From assembly GCA_937926105.1 (NCBI GenBank), contig CALANS010000162.1, positions 1 to 64,000 on the forward strand: a stretch of 64,000 nt of DNA, read 5' to 3'. Every line of letters starts with the position of its first letter. The stretch's first letter is position 1. Made by a program: the position numbers and the translations under genes. Origin of the DNA: an uncultured Actinomycetes bacterium. Its GTDB lineage: Bacteria > Actinomycetota > Actinomycetes > Mycobacteriales > Nakamurellaceae. Under the pieces are notes generated by a model that worked only from the letters and a program-made list of their open reading frames with translations, ran no database searches and was not told where the DNA came from. Positions 24,738 to 33,419 of the stretch are shown in pieces.

Positions 24738-24766
24738 CTGTCAGTGGCCTATGGAGCCACTGACAG
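24738..24766. terminator. perfect 11-bp inverted repeat
   Basis: CTGTCAGTGGC and GCCACTGACAG flank a 7-nt loop. On the minus strand this lies about 150 bp past the MntR-like gene stop and about 90 bp before the antiporter start. It may end the regulator transcript or act in the antiporter leader. No U-tract. Confidence 0.45.
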
Positions 24767-24913
24767 ACGACGGCCGAGACGGCGCCGATCCGGCATTCCA
24801 TCGAACCTGGTCGAAGCTAGGTCTGGCAGGAGCAGGATCAAACGCGCCGGTCCCAACATCCCTGTTCGGTACACCGAATAGCGGGACGGCCACTGCCGCA
24901 GCCCCCTGGTTGC

Positions 24914-25657
24914 TCAGGACAGGTGGCGACAACGCGGATAGGGGCAGCCCCGCGGATCGCCACGGACTGCCGACGGTCGCTCCTCGACAACCCACAGTGC
25001 AGCGGCGGCCTGGAGGCCCAGATCGACCGCAACTGACTGCCCCTCAATCGTGAATTCCGCGACCAACGGGCCACCGAAGGGCTTCTGCTCCTTCACGACA
25101 ATGCGTTGATCCAGGCGGATTCCGCGGTCGGTAAACCAGCGCAACAAGGGTGGATCTTCGTCGCCGATCCGCGCAACATAGCCAAGCTCGCCGGGCTGCA
25201 GATGACACAGCAGACGCGCGACGGGTTGATGGACCGTACCGTCGGCGGACGGGATCGGGTCACCGTGCGGGTCGCGCCACGGCCGACCCAACACGGCATC
25301 CATCCGGTCAACCATCAACGGAGAGACCGCATGCTCGAGAACCTCGGCCTCGGAATGGACCTCGTCCCACGAATACCCCAGCGCCTTGACCAGGTAGGTC
25401 TCGATCAAGCGATGTCGGCGAACCATTTCCACCGCGCGGCCGCGACCCTGGGTGGTCAACTCGATGTCGCCGTACGGCTCGTGATCGACCAGTCCCGCCT
25501 CCGTCAACTTGCGAACCATCTCCGACGCCGACGATGTGGACACCCTCAGCCGCGCCGCAAGATCCGCGTTCGACCGGTCCCCGACGCCCCATTCGCCCAG
25601 GTTGAAGATCACCTTCAGGTAATCGTCGACCGCCCTTGTGCTCCCTGCCCTGTCCAC
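24914..25657 (-). CDS. DtxR/MntR-family metal-dependent regulator
   Basis: 247 residues from GTG 25657 (VDRAGSTRAVDDYLK); longer frames upstream are not family-like, and no ribosome site is seen, so it may be leaderless. The winged helix is LAARLRVSTSSASEMVRKLT, followed by the metal-binding dimer domain and a C-terminal SH3/FeoA-like part. Ligand positions read RRHRLIE and HSEAEVLEH: the place held by Cys102 in DtxR/IdeR is Glu, as in manganese-selective MntR, and Asp in VDDYL matches MntR Asp8. Manganese sensing is therefore more likely than iron. Confidence 0.85.
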   Translation of the reverse strand: MDRAGSTRAVDDYLKVIFNLGEWGVGDRSNADLAARLRVSTSSASEMVRKLTEAGLVDHEPYGDIELTTQGRGRAVEMVRRHRLIETYLVKALGYSWDEVHSEAEVLEHAVSPLMVDRMDAVLGRPWRDPHGDPIPSADGTVHQPVARLLCHLQPGELGYVARIGDEDPPLLRWFTDRGIRLDQRIVVKEQKPFGGPLVAEFTIEGQSVAVDLGLQAAAALWVVEERPSAVRGDPRGCPYPRCRHLS

Positions 25658-26032
25658 GTCGACGACTCTACGTCCGGGATGCAGCCCAGCCCTGCGCACT
25701 CGGGTTGGCCGACGTCGCCGCCGGCAGCAGATATGGCTCCACTGGTGCGCACCCGCCGGGTTGTTCCAACTCAAGTCGGCAGCCAGTCGTTAGGGGGGTG
25801 GAGTGGTGGGGGTCGCACTTTGGGCCGTTGGTGCCCGGTGCGGCCCGCGGGTCTTCTCCTGGCGTCAACCTATGGAGTGCTGGACGGGCCACATCGCCAC
25901 GTGGTGCATTCCTGCTGGCCGGGCGGCTGGTGTGCAGCGACGACATGGCGGATCCGACCTCCGAGCCGCGACAGCGAACCGCGCACAGGTAGCGTGGGAA
26001 GCAGCACGATCAGATGGCCAGGCGGTGAGATC
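25658..26032. other. intergenic region between divergent genes
   Basis: About 375 bp between the MntR-like gene (minus) and the DUF1707 gene (plus). Frames here are spurious. No recognised operator or RNA; a weak TTGxxx/TAxxxT promoter could not be placed with confidence. Confidence 0.35.
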
Positions 26033-26359
26033 ATGAACCCTGAGATGCGCGCGTCGGACGCGGATCGGGAGCGGGTCGTGACGGTGCTACGCGAGGGAGT
26101 CGGCACCGGCCGGTTGACGCTGGACGAGTTCTCGCAGCGCTGCGACACGACTTACGGTTCCCGCACGGTCGGCGAACTCGATACCCTCGTCCGGGACCTT
26201 CCACGTCCCGTACCTGCGCCGGCGGTGGCCGCCGTCAGGCCCAACCTCTTGCCGGTGTTCGCTGTGCTCGCGGTGGTGTTGGTGGTGCTGGCCGTCACGC
26301 TGTTCGTCCTGTCCGATTCGGGTGCGCTGAACCCGATGGGTCAGATGATGGGCCGTTGA
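26033..26359 (+). CDS. DUF1707 (SHOCT-like) membrane protein
   Basis: 108 residues. The N-terminal half is the DUF1707 domain, with MRASDADRERVVTVLREG and GRLTLDEFSQRCDTTYGSRT. A Pro-rich linker and one C-terminal helix (LLPVFAVLAVVLVVLAVTLFVL) follow, with a short Met-containing tail. The family is widespread in actinobacteria and its function is unknown. It stands alone; the preceding GGCGGTGAG is a weak ribosome site. Confidence 0.85.
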   Translation: MNPEMRASDADRERVVTVLREGVGTGRLTLDEFSQRCDTTYGSRTVGELDTLVRDLPRPVPAPAVAAVRPNLLPVFAVLAVVLVVLAVTLFVLSDSGALNPMGQMMGR

Positions 26360-26585
26360 GGTACCGTGCACGCCCCGGCGGTGACGGCGCCACAGGCGCC
26401 TCCAGAGACGACCGGTGACCCGGAAGTCGTAGACGCTTCGGTCACGTCAAGTCGCAGGCCCGCCGCCGTCCGCTGTGGGCTGTTCAGCGGGTCTGGTGCA
26501 ATTCCTTTTCGTGTTCGGCATGGCGGGGCGGCGGTGATGGTGCCAGGGCAGAGCAGGGTCATCCGTGCCGGCATTGGACTGCCCG

Positions 26586-26978
26586 TCACGAGACGCCGGC
26601 AAGTTGGTGGATCAGCGCGAGACCGGCTGGGGTGCCGTGCCAGTGGCGGTTGAGTGCTTCGGTGCCGGCGTGGCGGACGACCGATCGCAGTACGAGAGCC
26701 ACGATCACCGCGTCGTCGGCGAACCCGACGACGGGTATGAAGTCGGGAATCAGGTCGATCGGCGACGCCAGGTAGATCAGCAGCAGCAGCACTCTGATCC
26801 GAACGCTACGAGGCACCTGCGGGTCGGTAGCGAGGCGCCGCAGGAGCCCGAGCAGGTCCGGTAATAGCCGCAGCGCATCCCGAGCAGTGATGGTGTCGGG
26901 GTGCCGGCGAGCATAGCTCCACAGCATCGCCAACAGCACGACGTAGACGAGCAGCACGCCGGCGAGGACCCCGATCAC
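26586..26978 (-). CDS. YkvA-family (DUF1232) membrane protein
   Basis: 130 residues. A first helix (MIGVLAGVLLVYVVLLAMLW) and then the DUF1232 signature with LIYLASPIDLIPDFIPVVGF and DDAVIVALVLR. Family members are small membrane proteins of unknown function. It reads toward the DUF1707 gene (convergent). Confidence 0.85.
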   Translation of the reverse strand: MIGVLAGVLLVYVVLLAMLWSYARRHPDTITARDALRLLPDLLGLLRRLATDPQVPRSVRIRVLLLLIYLASPIDLIPDFIPVVGFADDAVIVALVLRSVVRHAGTEALNRHWHGTPAGLALIHQLAGVS

Positions 26979-27559
26979 GGCCTACCACCACACGTTTCCT
27001 TCGCCCCCCTCGGGTGGCGATTGCGCCGCCGACAGACGCACCCAGGCCAGACGCAGACGCCCGGCCGGCGTCAGGATGGCACTGGCGTGGGACACGAAGG
27101 CCTCTGAGTGTGAGCGTGGTTCCTCGACAGTTCCACACCACACTCGGAGGTCTTCCGTATATCACGTCGACATGTCGTTACCGTACCCAACCTCCGTGGT
27201 CAGTACACCTAAAGAGCGTATTGACGCCTGGCTCGACCCAACGATCAATGGTCCTGCCGAGCTTCACACCCTGTTGTCGTCGACGAGTATCGAGCTGGAC
27301 ACGACACTGTATCGACAGCGGTGAACACAGTCGGCAACAACGGTGCGGACTTGATCGCACCGGTCGATCGTGCCAGGGACGAGCCGACGTTCAAGGCGAA
27401 GGAGGTAAACCGGGGGAAGTACAAGTGAACACTTTGCGCACACTTTGAGAGTGTGTCGGTGTGACTCGTCGGGACCTGTGGTGACCAAGTGGATTGAGAG
27501 AGTCACTGTGGCAACATGTGGCCATGCTCACAACCTGCGCTGACGAAGCAGTACGCTAC
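26979..27559. other. intergenic scar region, no intact gene
   Basis: About 580 bp without a convincing gene. It contains the long hairpin at 27101-27150, a smaller CACACT/AGTGTG hairpin near 27437, and a short frame 27321-27428 (35 codons, C-terminus AKEVNRGKYK) that might be the tail of a broken gene. Base composition drops relative to its neighbours. It directly precedes the tRNA fragment. Confidence 0.45.
27101..27150. repeat. 12-bp inverted repeat forming a long hairpin
   Basis: CCTCTGAGTGTG (27101-27112) pairs with CACACTCGGAGG (27139-27150) with one mismatch; an inner GTGG/CCAC extends the stem. It may be a terminator or the relic of a mobile-element end. It is 120 bp upstream of the YkvA gene on the opposite reading side. 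Confidence 0.5.
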
Positions 27560-27599
27560 TAACCCAGAGGTCGCAGGTTCAAATCCTGCCCCCGCTACT
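27560..27599 (+). pseudogene. 3' fragment of tRNA-Met (initiator type), attachment-site relic
   Basis: From AACCCAGAGGTCGCAGGTTC onward through the T-arm (GGTTCAAATCCTGCC) to the acceptor strand CCCCGCTAC, the sequence equals the 3' half of an actinobacterial initiator-type tRNA-Met. The D-arm, the anticodon CAT and the 5' acceptor strand are missing; upstream bases do not pair with it. 3' tRNA halves of this kind are typical attR products of integrative elements. The intact tRNA copy is not in this window. Confidence 0.75.
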
Positions 27600-27601
27600 G
27601 A

Positions 27602-27635
27602 TCAGGCCCGGGAAACCTTGGTTTCCCGGGCCTGA
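27602..27635 (+). terminator. strong hairpin after tRNA fragment
   Basis: A perfect 16-bp inverted repeat, TCAGGCCCGGGAAACC with its complement, around a 2-nt centre, immediately after the tRNA 3' end. Such GC hairpins commonly end tRNA transcripts, so this is probably the original downstream flank of the tRNA gene. Confidence 0.8.
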
Positions 27636-27774
27636 GAAGTTTCGGGGATTTGAGTACTCCTACGGAGCCCTCCTTAGCGGAGGGTTGGTTCAGCAGCCTC
27701 AGACGCCGTCCGCGCCGGCTCGTGCGCGGCGGCGAGAGTGGCGATGACGAACCCGCCTTTCAGTTCCACCCGAT

Positions 27775-28030
27775 CTTGATGCCTCACTCGCCCGGATCGT
27801 CTCGGCCATCGACTCCGCCAGCGCGATCGGGTCCGCGATCGCGCCGTCATCCTGCTCGGTTACGTGTCCGCGCTGCCGCCCGACGAGATCTCCACTCTCG
27901 ACGCCTGTGACATGTCCCGAGGCCCACCGGAGTTGTCCCACGGTCCGCCGCTCCAAGACCGACCAAGACGCGCGCGGCCAACTCGTCGGAGTGGCCCGAG
28001 GCGACCACCCGCTGACTGATCCAATCCGGG
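27775..28030 (+). pseudogene. frameshifted remnant of a tyrosine recombinase (integrase)
   Basis: Conceptual translation gives integrase catalytic-domain blocks in different frames. [20 protein letters not shown] (from 27834) resembles the first catalytic Arg region RDRALLLx[28 protein letters not shown] and [13 protein letters not shown] (from 27952, another frame) resemble the beta-strand/linker that follows it. The catalytic Arg of the RRSE block is replaced (PPDE) and the C-terminal HxxR and Tyr are not seen. Its place 180 bp from a tRNA 3' fragment fits a decayed integrative element. Confidence 0.65.
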
Positions 28031-28145
28031 CACTCGATGCTTGCGACCTCGGCACCCTCTTTCAACCACTACATCCGCCCCGTCGAGGCACTCGCGACCC
28101 CAGCACCGGTCGTGACTTCGGCCTGTTACCCGCGCGAGTTCAGAT

Positions 28146-28165
28146 GATATCGTGAAGGCGATATC
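28146..28165. promoter_or_regulatory. palindromic operator of FitAB-like toxin-antitoxin operon
   Basis: A perfect inverted repeat, GATATCG and CGATATC around 6 bp, ends 13 bp before the antitoxin start and just ahead of its GGAGG. Ribbon-helix-helix antitoxins autoregulate through such repeats; binding by this antitoxin is inferred. Confidence 0.65.
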
Positions 28166-28178
28166 GGAGGTGATCGCC

Positions 28179-28406
28179 GTGGAGCAGATCCTGGTCCGCA
28201 ACCTTCCCGCGGGAACCAAGGCCGCACTCAAGGCGCGTGCCGAACAGCACCGCCGGTCCGTCGAGGCTGAAGCGCGAGAGATCCTCGCCGACGCTCTGGA
28301 ACGCGAACCGGTTACCCTCGTCGACCTGCTCGGCACCGACGAGGGCGCGGACATCGAGTTCGAACCTGAACGGCTCGGCTTGATTGCTCGTACCCCTGAT
28401 CTGTGA
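28179..28406 (+). CDS. FitA-like ribbon-helix-helix antitoxin
   Basis: 75 residues from GTG 28179, 8 nt after GGAGG; a GTG at 28152 would put the start inside the palindrome. The motif [20 protein letters not shown] followed by [17 protein letters not shown] is the FitA-type RHH DNA-binding part. The C-terminal tail ([16 protein letters not shown]) would wrap the toxin active site. It is 8 bp upstream of the PIN-domain toxin gene. Confidence 0.87.
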   Translation: MEQILVRNLPAGTKAALKARAEQHRRSVEAEAREILADALEREPVTLVDLLGTDEGADIEFEPERLGLIARTPDL

Positions 28407-28413
28407 CGGGCTG

Positions 28414-28833
28414 ATGCAATACGTGCTGGACACCAATGTGGTCTCTGCTCTCCGAGTTCGAGGACGTAACCCGCAGGTCGAGACCTGGGCAGGGTCGGTG
28501 CCAGTCGGCGACCAGTTCGTGACGGCAACGACGATCGCCGAGATCGAACGCGGTGTCGTCGCCAAGGAGCGATCCGACTCGCGCCAAGGCGAGGTTCTGC
28601 GTCGGTGGTTCGAAGACCGGGTCCTGCCGGCGTTCGCCGGACGAGTGCTGCCGTTCGACCTACTCGCCGCGCGGATCTTGGCCACCTACCGAGTCCCGGA
28701 ACGGGCTTCCCTCGACGACGCACTCATCGCCGCCATCGCGCAAGTCGCGCAGATGACCGTCGTCACGCGAAACACGCGCCGCTTCGAACCGCTCGATGTC
28801 GCCTGCCTCGACCCGTGGGACCTGAAGCCGTAG
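28414..28833 (+). CDS. FitB/VapC-like PIN-domain ribonuclease toxin
   Basis: 139 residues from ATG 28414 ([14 protein letters not shown]). Acidic PIN active-site positions are visible: Asp6 in LDTN, Glu43 in TIAEIERG, Asp101/102 in [11 protein letters not shown], then [10 protein letters not shown]. The enzyme cleaves RNA and is held by the upstream FitA-like antitoxin. The module appears intact although its surroundings are decayed. Confidence 0.9.
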   Translation: MQYVLDTNVVSALRVRGRNPQVETWAGSVPVGDQFVTATTIAEIERGVVAKERSDSRQGEVLRRWFEDRVLPAFAGRVLPFDLLAARILATYRVPERASLDDALIAAIAQVAQMTVVTRNTRRFEPLDVACLDPWDLKP

Positions 28834-29595
28834 CAACCGACTCACAACCGGAGGCGCCGACCATATACACCCGGCCTATTGGCAGCGAAGACGCACTCTT
28901 CGAGACGACTCTGTGTACACGCTGGCGCCGAGTTCTCGGCCGAGGGATTGTCCAAGGAACTTGGTGATGGAACCGTCAAGTACAGCGACGGCCGCTGTTG
29001 CCGGTCTATGTGGCGGTGTTCATCGTGTTGTCCGGCAAAAGCCCGCGTCGAACGACCGTAGCCTCTTGCACTCTGCGTAACCGCAGCCGGCGGCGAGCCC
29101 TCCGGGCCTGCGTCGACCCGCTACGGAGACCCCGCCGAAACCGTCCAGATTTCGAGCGACGTCAGCGGCCTCAGGCACCACCGCCCCGGCTCGTGCGGGC
29201 GGCGAGCGAGCGACGACGAAACCCGCCCTTCGGCTCCTTTGCTGCGCGCCCGCCGCTCGTGATGCGCACCGGCCACCGTCGTCGACGCGGAGTTGGCCCG
29301 CGTTATCGGCCTGTGCGCACGGTTGTTGAGCCCGGAAGCGCTCCAGGTGCCGCTTCCACCGTTGGCCGCCCATCAGCGCCTAGGCCAGGTATGGCTGCCC
29401 GGGGCGGGTCGCTTCACGACCGAGTTCGAACAGCGGCACCGGAATGGTCGGGAAAGTTAGTCCCGAGTGTTGACATTAGTCTCCCAGACGCCCATGCTGT
29501 ACCGACATCACAGAAGACTCTGGCCTCAGAACCACGGACTGACCGGCTGCAGGTGTGGCGCCTGTCCCAGCTACCACGACCCTCATGGAGACCCG
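28834..29595. other. long gap with gene fragments
   Basis: About 760 bp without an intact gene. At 29170-29240 lies a diverged copy of 27698-27766 (shared CCGGCTCGTGCG and ACCCGCC blocks). At 29281-29460 is an open frame ending in a stop (VDAELARVIGLCARLLSPEA near its start) that looks like the C-terminus of a truncated gene, family not recognised. The last 130 bp should hold the promoter of the substrate-binding protein gene. Together with 27-28 kb this is a mobile-DNA scar. Confidence 0.5.
29170..29240 (+). repeat. diverged duplicate of the 27698-27766 segment
   Basis: About 70 bp aligned by eye with roughly three quarters identity and small indels, including CCGGCTCGTGCG, GGCGGCGAG, GACGA and ACCCGCC. 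The two copies bracket the FitAB module. This suggests duplication of an element end or integrase fragment. Confidence 0.5.
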
Positions 29596-30753
29596 ATGCG
29601 ATCTCAGCATGACCCCGTCCTGCGTGCCCGCCGCTGGCCGCAGCGCCTCGCCGCGGTCGCGGCAATTGCGCTGCTCGGCTCCCTCGCGGCTTGCTCGTCG
29701 GGATCCGAACCGTCCAGCTCGTCCGCGCCGGGCGGCACCTCGTCGGATGCCCAGCCCTCGACCGGCAACGGCGAGACCGGCGGCGCCGAAACCAGCAGCC
29801 CCGCCAAGACGACCACCGTCCGCATCGGCTACCAGTCGGCCGCGGACTACGGGTTGTTCTACGTCGGCGTGCAGAAGGGCTGGTTCAAGGATGCCGGACT
29901 CAACGTGGAGCTGTCGATGTTCAGCGACGGCACGACCCAGATCGCCGCGCTGATCGGCGGAAGCATCGACGTCACCCTGCAGGGGGCGCAGCCGGCGCTG
30001 ATCGCCGCCCAGAAGAATGCTGCACCGATCCGGTTCATGGGTCCGATTGCCGACGCCGCCGGCCTGTTCTCGATCGTCACGGATCCCGACATCACCTCCG
30101 TGACGGACCTGAAGGGCAAAACCGTTGCGGTACAGACCGCCTCGGCTTACGACTTCTACCTACAGAACGTGCTCAACAAGTACGGCATGAGCGAGTCCGA
30201 TGTGCAGATCCAGAACCTGACTCCGCTGGACGGCCAGGGCGCGTTCCTGTCCAAGAAGGTGAACGCGGTGGTGCCGCTGGCGACCAGCCGGTATTCGATC
30301 CTGCAGCAGCGGTCAGACGCCAAGGTCGTGTTCTCGCAGGCAGACTGGGCGAAGGCCCCCAACCCCACGGTGTTTTCGATCTACGACCTGATGATCACCA
30401 CGCAGCCGTTTGCCGACGCCAACGCCAGTGCGCTGGAGGCGCTGATGGGCGTCTACTACGGCAAGATCGTTCCCTATGTCACCGGTAAAGACACGGCAGC
30501 ACAGGCGGTCTCGGACCTGGTCGACTGGCAGACGAACATCGCCAAGGCGAAAACGGACGCCGACGCGGTCAAGCAGCTGGTCGACGCCTACGGATGGTAC
30601 GACCTCGCCCGGGCACAAAAGACGGTCGCGTCCGGCGAGTTCGAGGAGCAACTGGCCAAGCAGGCCCAGTTCTTCGTGGACAACGGCGCGATGCCGAGCA
30701 TGCCGGACGTCAAATCTCTGGCGGTTCCGGATCTGATCGCCAACGTCAAGTAG
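29596..30753 (+). CDS. TauA/SsuA-like (NMT1-type) substrate-binding lipoprotein
   Basis: 385 residues from ATG 29596 with GGAG upstream; the longer frame from 29467 has no signal-like start. A signal peptide with lipobox LGSLAACSSG, a Ser-rich linker, then TTTVRIGYQSAADYGLFYVG and GWFKDAGLNVEL, typical of the NMT1/SsuA/TauA class. These proteins deliver sulfonates, nitrate, pyrimidine precursors and similar small molecules to an ABC permease. Permease and ATPase genes follow at once. Next to a sulfatase, a sulfur-bearing ligand is plausible but not shown. Confidence 0.87.
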   Translation: MRSQHDPVLRARRWPQRLAAVAAIALLGSLAACSSGSEPSSSSAPGGTSSDAQPSTGNGETGGAETSSPAKTTTVRIGYQSAADYGLFYVGVQKGWFKDAGLNVELSMFSDGTTQIAALIGGSIDVTLQGAQPALIAAQKNAAPIRFMGPIADAAGLFSIVTDPDITSVTDLKGKTVAVQTASAYDFYLQNVLNKYGMSESDVQIQNLTPLDGQGAFLSKKVNAVVPLATSRYSILQQRSDAKVVFSQADWAKAPNPTVFSIYDLMITTQPFADANASALEALMGVYYGKIVPYVTGKDTAAQAVSDLVDWQTNIAKAKTDADAVKQLVDAYGWYDLARAQKTVASGEFEEQLAKQAQFFVDNGAMPSMPDVKSLAVPDLIANVK

Positions 30754-30793
30754 CTCGGCCTGTGGGCCCCAACCGACCGGGAATGCCACCACG

Positions 30794-31633
30794 ATGTCGC
30801 AGACACACGCCACGGAGTCCGAAGGCCAGGTGCCCGCGCCGGGGATTCCGATACCGAAGGATCCCCAGCGCGGGCTGCGGGCCAGGCGAGTAACGCTGGG
30901 CACCATCAGCATGCTGGTGGTGTTCGGGCTCTATGTGTTCATCAGCACCCGTCCGGGAACCAACGCCGCGGTACTGCCGCCGATCCAGGACATTGCCGCC
31001 TCGTTTTGGGACGGCCTGACGAGCGGCACCCTGCTCAGCGCGGTCGGAGTCAGCCTCCAGAGGGTGGTGATCGGGTATGTGATCGGCACCACCGCCGCGA
31101 TCCTGATCGGCAGCCTGATGGGCTGGTTCCGCACCGTAGAGTCCATCTTCGACCCGATCGTCGAGTCGCTGCGCCCGATCCCGCCGCTGGCCTATATCCC
31201 GCTGCTGCTGATCTGGTTCGGCATTGGTGAGTTCAGCCGGATCTCGGTGCTGGTGATCGCCTGCTTCGTGACCTGCATCATCAACGTGATCGCGGGTATT
31301 AAGGAGGTGCCGCGGGTGTACATCGAGGCCGCGTCGACGTTGGGGGCGTCGCGGCTGTACATATTCCGGACGGTGGCACTGCCCGCCTCGGTGCCATACA
31401 TCTTCACCGGCCTGCGCATCGCCCTGGCAGCGGCGTGGACGTCGCTGGTCGCGGCGGAACTGCTGGCCGCACAAAACGGCCTCGGTTTCCTGCTGCAGAG
31501 CGGCCGTCAGTACTTCCTGACGACCCAGGTCATGTACGTCATCGTCACCATCGGCTTCCTTGCCTTCTGCATGGACCGCATCTTCCGGGTGATTCAGCGC
31601 AGGCTCACCGGCTGGTCGGAGGTGAACCGATGA
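30794..31633 (+). CDS. ABC transporter permease, TauC/SsuC-like
   Basis: 279 residues with six helices and the EAA-type loop VPRVYIEAASTLGASRLYIF followed by TVALPASVPYIFTGLR, which docks on the ATPase. N-terminal cytosolic segment of about 30 residues. Lies 40 bp after the binding protein gene and overlaps the ATPase gene by 4 bp. Confidence 0.9.
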   Translation: MSQTHATESEGQVPAPGIPIPKDPQRGLRARRVTLGTISMLVVFGLYVFISTRPGTNAAVLPPIQDIAASFWDGLTSGTLLSAVGVSLQRVVIGYVIGTTAAILIGSLMGWFRTVESIFDPIVESLRPIPPLAYIPLLLIWFGIGEFSRISVLVIACFVTCIINVIAGIKEVPRVYIEAASTLGASRLYIFRTVALPASVPYIFTGLRIALAAAWTSLVAAELLAAQNGLGFLLQSGRQYFLTTQVMYVIVTIGFLAFCMDRIFRVIQRRLTGWSEVNR

Positions 31634-32400
31634 GTACGTCCAGCATCGTTGCGCGCGACGTCACCCAGGTCTTCCGACGGGGGAAGGCCAAGGAGCCGCT
31701 GCTCGCCCTGGATACGGTCAACCTGGAGATCCCAGCGGGCAGCTTCGTATCCCTGATCGGCACGTCCGGATGCGGCAAGTCCACCCTGCTGCGAATTTTC
31801 GCCGGGTTGGTAGAGCCGACGGTCGGCGACGTGCTGGTGGACGGGAACGCCGTGCGTAGCACCGACGCCAACCGCGGCATGGTGTTTCAGCAGGATGCGG
31901 TGTTCCCCTGGTTGAGTGTGGCGGAGAACATCATGTACGGCCTGCGCGCCCGGGGTGTCGCTAAGGACGCGGCGCGCGCTCAGGCCGTCGAGTGGGCACG
32001 CCAGGTGGGCCTCGGAGGTTTCGAGGATGCGATGCCCAAGGAGCTGTCCGGCGGCATGCGCAAGCGGGTGGACATCGCCCGGGTCTACGCCAACGAGCCC
32101 GCGATCCTGTTGATGGACGAGCCCTTCGGCGCGCTGGACGCCCAGACCAAGGAGCGAATGCAGTCCGACCTGCTGGACCTGTGGGAGCAGAACCCACGCA
32201 CCGTGGTATTCGTCACGCACGACCTCGACGAGGCCATCTACGTTTCCGACTTTATCGTGGTGATGTCCGCGCGGCCCGGCCGCATCAAGGAGATCCACCG
32301 GGTCGATCTGCCCCGTCCGCGTACGCCCGAGCTGCGCCTGACCGAAGAGTTTCTCAACACCAAGCGTGAGCTGCATGCGCAGATTGGAGAATCGAGATGA
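31630..32400 (+). CDS. ABC transporter ATPase, TauB/SsuB-like
   Basis: 256 residues from the ATG overlapping the permease stop (ATGA). Walker A GTSGCGKSTLLR, Q-loop MVFQQDAVFPW, signature LSGGMRKRVDIAR, Walker B ILLMDEPFGALDA and H-loop FVTHDLDEAI are all present. It powers the TauA/SsuA-type importer and overlaps the following oxidoreductase gene by 4 bp, so transport and catabolism are coupled. Confidence 0.93.
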   Translation: MSTSSIVARDVTQVFRRGKAKEPLLALDTVNLEIPAGSFVSLIGTSGCGKSTLLRIFAGLVEPTVGDVLVDGNAVRSTDANRGMVFQQDAVFPWLSVAENIMYGLRARGVAKDAARAQAVEWARQVGLGGFEDAMPKELSGGMRKRVDIARVYANEPAILLMDEPFGALDAQTKERMQSDLLDLWEQNPRTVVFVTHDLDEAIYVSDFIVVMSARPGRIKEIHRVDLPRPRTPELRLTEEFLNTKRELHAQIGESR

Positions 32401-33419
32401 CGGCGTCGGAGGGCCCGCGTGACGTGCGGATCGGTATCGTCGGGGCAGGGATTCGCGGACAGCTTTTCGCCCGTGCGCTTGCCGGGCAGCCGGGAGTCAA
32501 GGTCACGGGGCTGACGGACGTCTCTGCCCGGGCCCTAGACGCCGCTGCCGGTGAAGGCTTCCCGGTGCACGGCACGCTCGAGGAGCTCCTCGCCGCCGGC
32601 AATGACGGCGTGGTGATCGCCACACCCGACTTCGCTCACCTGGAGCCGATTGTGGCCGTGGCAGCGGCTGGCGCCGACCTGCTCATCGAGAAGCCCCTTG
32701 CTACCTCGACGGCGGATGCTCGGCAGATCGTCGCGGTGGCGTCGGAGTCGGGCGTGCAGGCCTATGTCGCGTTCGAGAACCGGTGGTCCAACACCTTTCG
32801 CACGCTGCACACCGACATTCGCGCCGGCCGACTCGGCCAGATCAGTAGCCAGTATCTGCGGCTCTCGGACGTGATCACGGTTCCCACCGAGATGATCGGC
32901 TGGGCGGCACGATCCAGCCCGGCCTGGTTCCTGATGCCGCACACACTCGACCTCGCGCTGTGGTTCAGCCGGGGACGAGTGGCCACCGTGCAGGCCCGCG
33001 CGACTCGAGGGATCTTGATGTCCGCCGGTGTCGACTGCCTGGACTCGGTGCACGCGATCCTCACCCTGACGGACGGCAGCGTCGTCACTCTGGAATCGGG
33101 GTGGGTGCTGCCCCGCTCCTACCCCAGCATCGTGGACTTCAAGGTCGAGGTGATCGGCAGTGACGGCGCGGCGTTCATCGACCATCAGGACCAGATGATG
33201 CACGTGGCCACGGACCGCTTCGAGATGCCTCGAACCCTCGGTTCGGTGACCGCCGGCCGGGTCAACGGCCCCGCCCCGTGGATGGTCCAGTCGTTCGCGC
33301 GGCGACTGCAGGGGTATGACGAGCCGATGCCGTCGCTGGCCGACGGTCTGCACGTCACCGAGGTGATCGAGGCGATCCACCTGTCGACGCAGACCGCCGC
33401 CACCATTACGCTCGAATGA
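32397..33419 (+). CDS. Gfo/Idh/MocA-family NAD(P)-dependent oxidoreductase
   Basis: 340 residues. An N-terminal Rossmann fold (VRIGIVGAGIRGQLFARAL), the family motif EKPLATSTADARQI with the conserved Lys, and a C-terminal alpha/beta domain including MPHTLDLALWFS. Members oxidise or reduce sugars, inositols and sugar acids. Its coupling to the transporter and the ROK regulator (4-bp overlaps on both sides) says it acts on the imported compound. Confidence 0.87.
   Translation: MTASEGPRDVRIGIVGAGIRGQLFARALAGQPGVKVTGLTDVSARALDAAAGEGFPVHGTLEELLAAGNDGVVIATPDFAHLEPIVAVAAAGADLLIEKPLATSTADARQIVAVASESGVQAYVAFENRWSNTFRTLHTDIRAGRLGQISSQYLRLSDVITVPTEMIGWAARSSPAWFLMPHTLDLALWFSRGRVATVQARATRGILMSAGVDCLDSVHAILTLTDGSVVTLESGWVLPRSYPSIVDFKVEVIGSDGAAFIDHQDQMMHVATDRFEMPRTLGSVTAGRVNGPAPWMVQSFARRLQGYDEPMPSLADGLHVTEVIEAIHLSTQTAATITLE

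Noticed and set aside
25106..26359. 417-codon plus-strand frame ending with the DUF1707 protein
   Set aside because: Only the last 108 codons are a recognisable protein; the rest is antisense to the MntR-like gene.
27537..27600. Complete tRNA gene
   Set aside because: Only the 3' half matches; there is no D-arm, anticodon stem partner or 5' acceptor strand.
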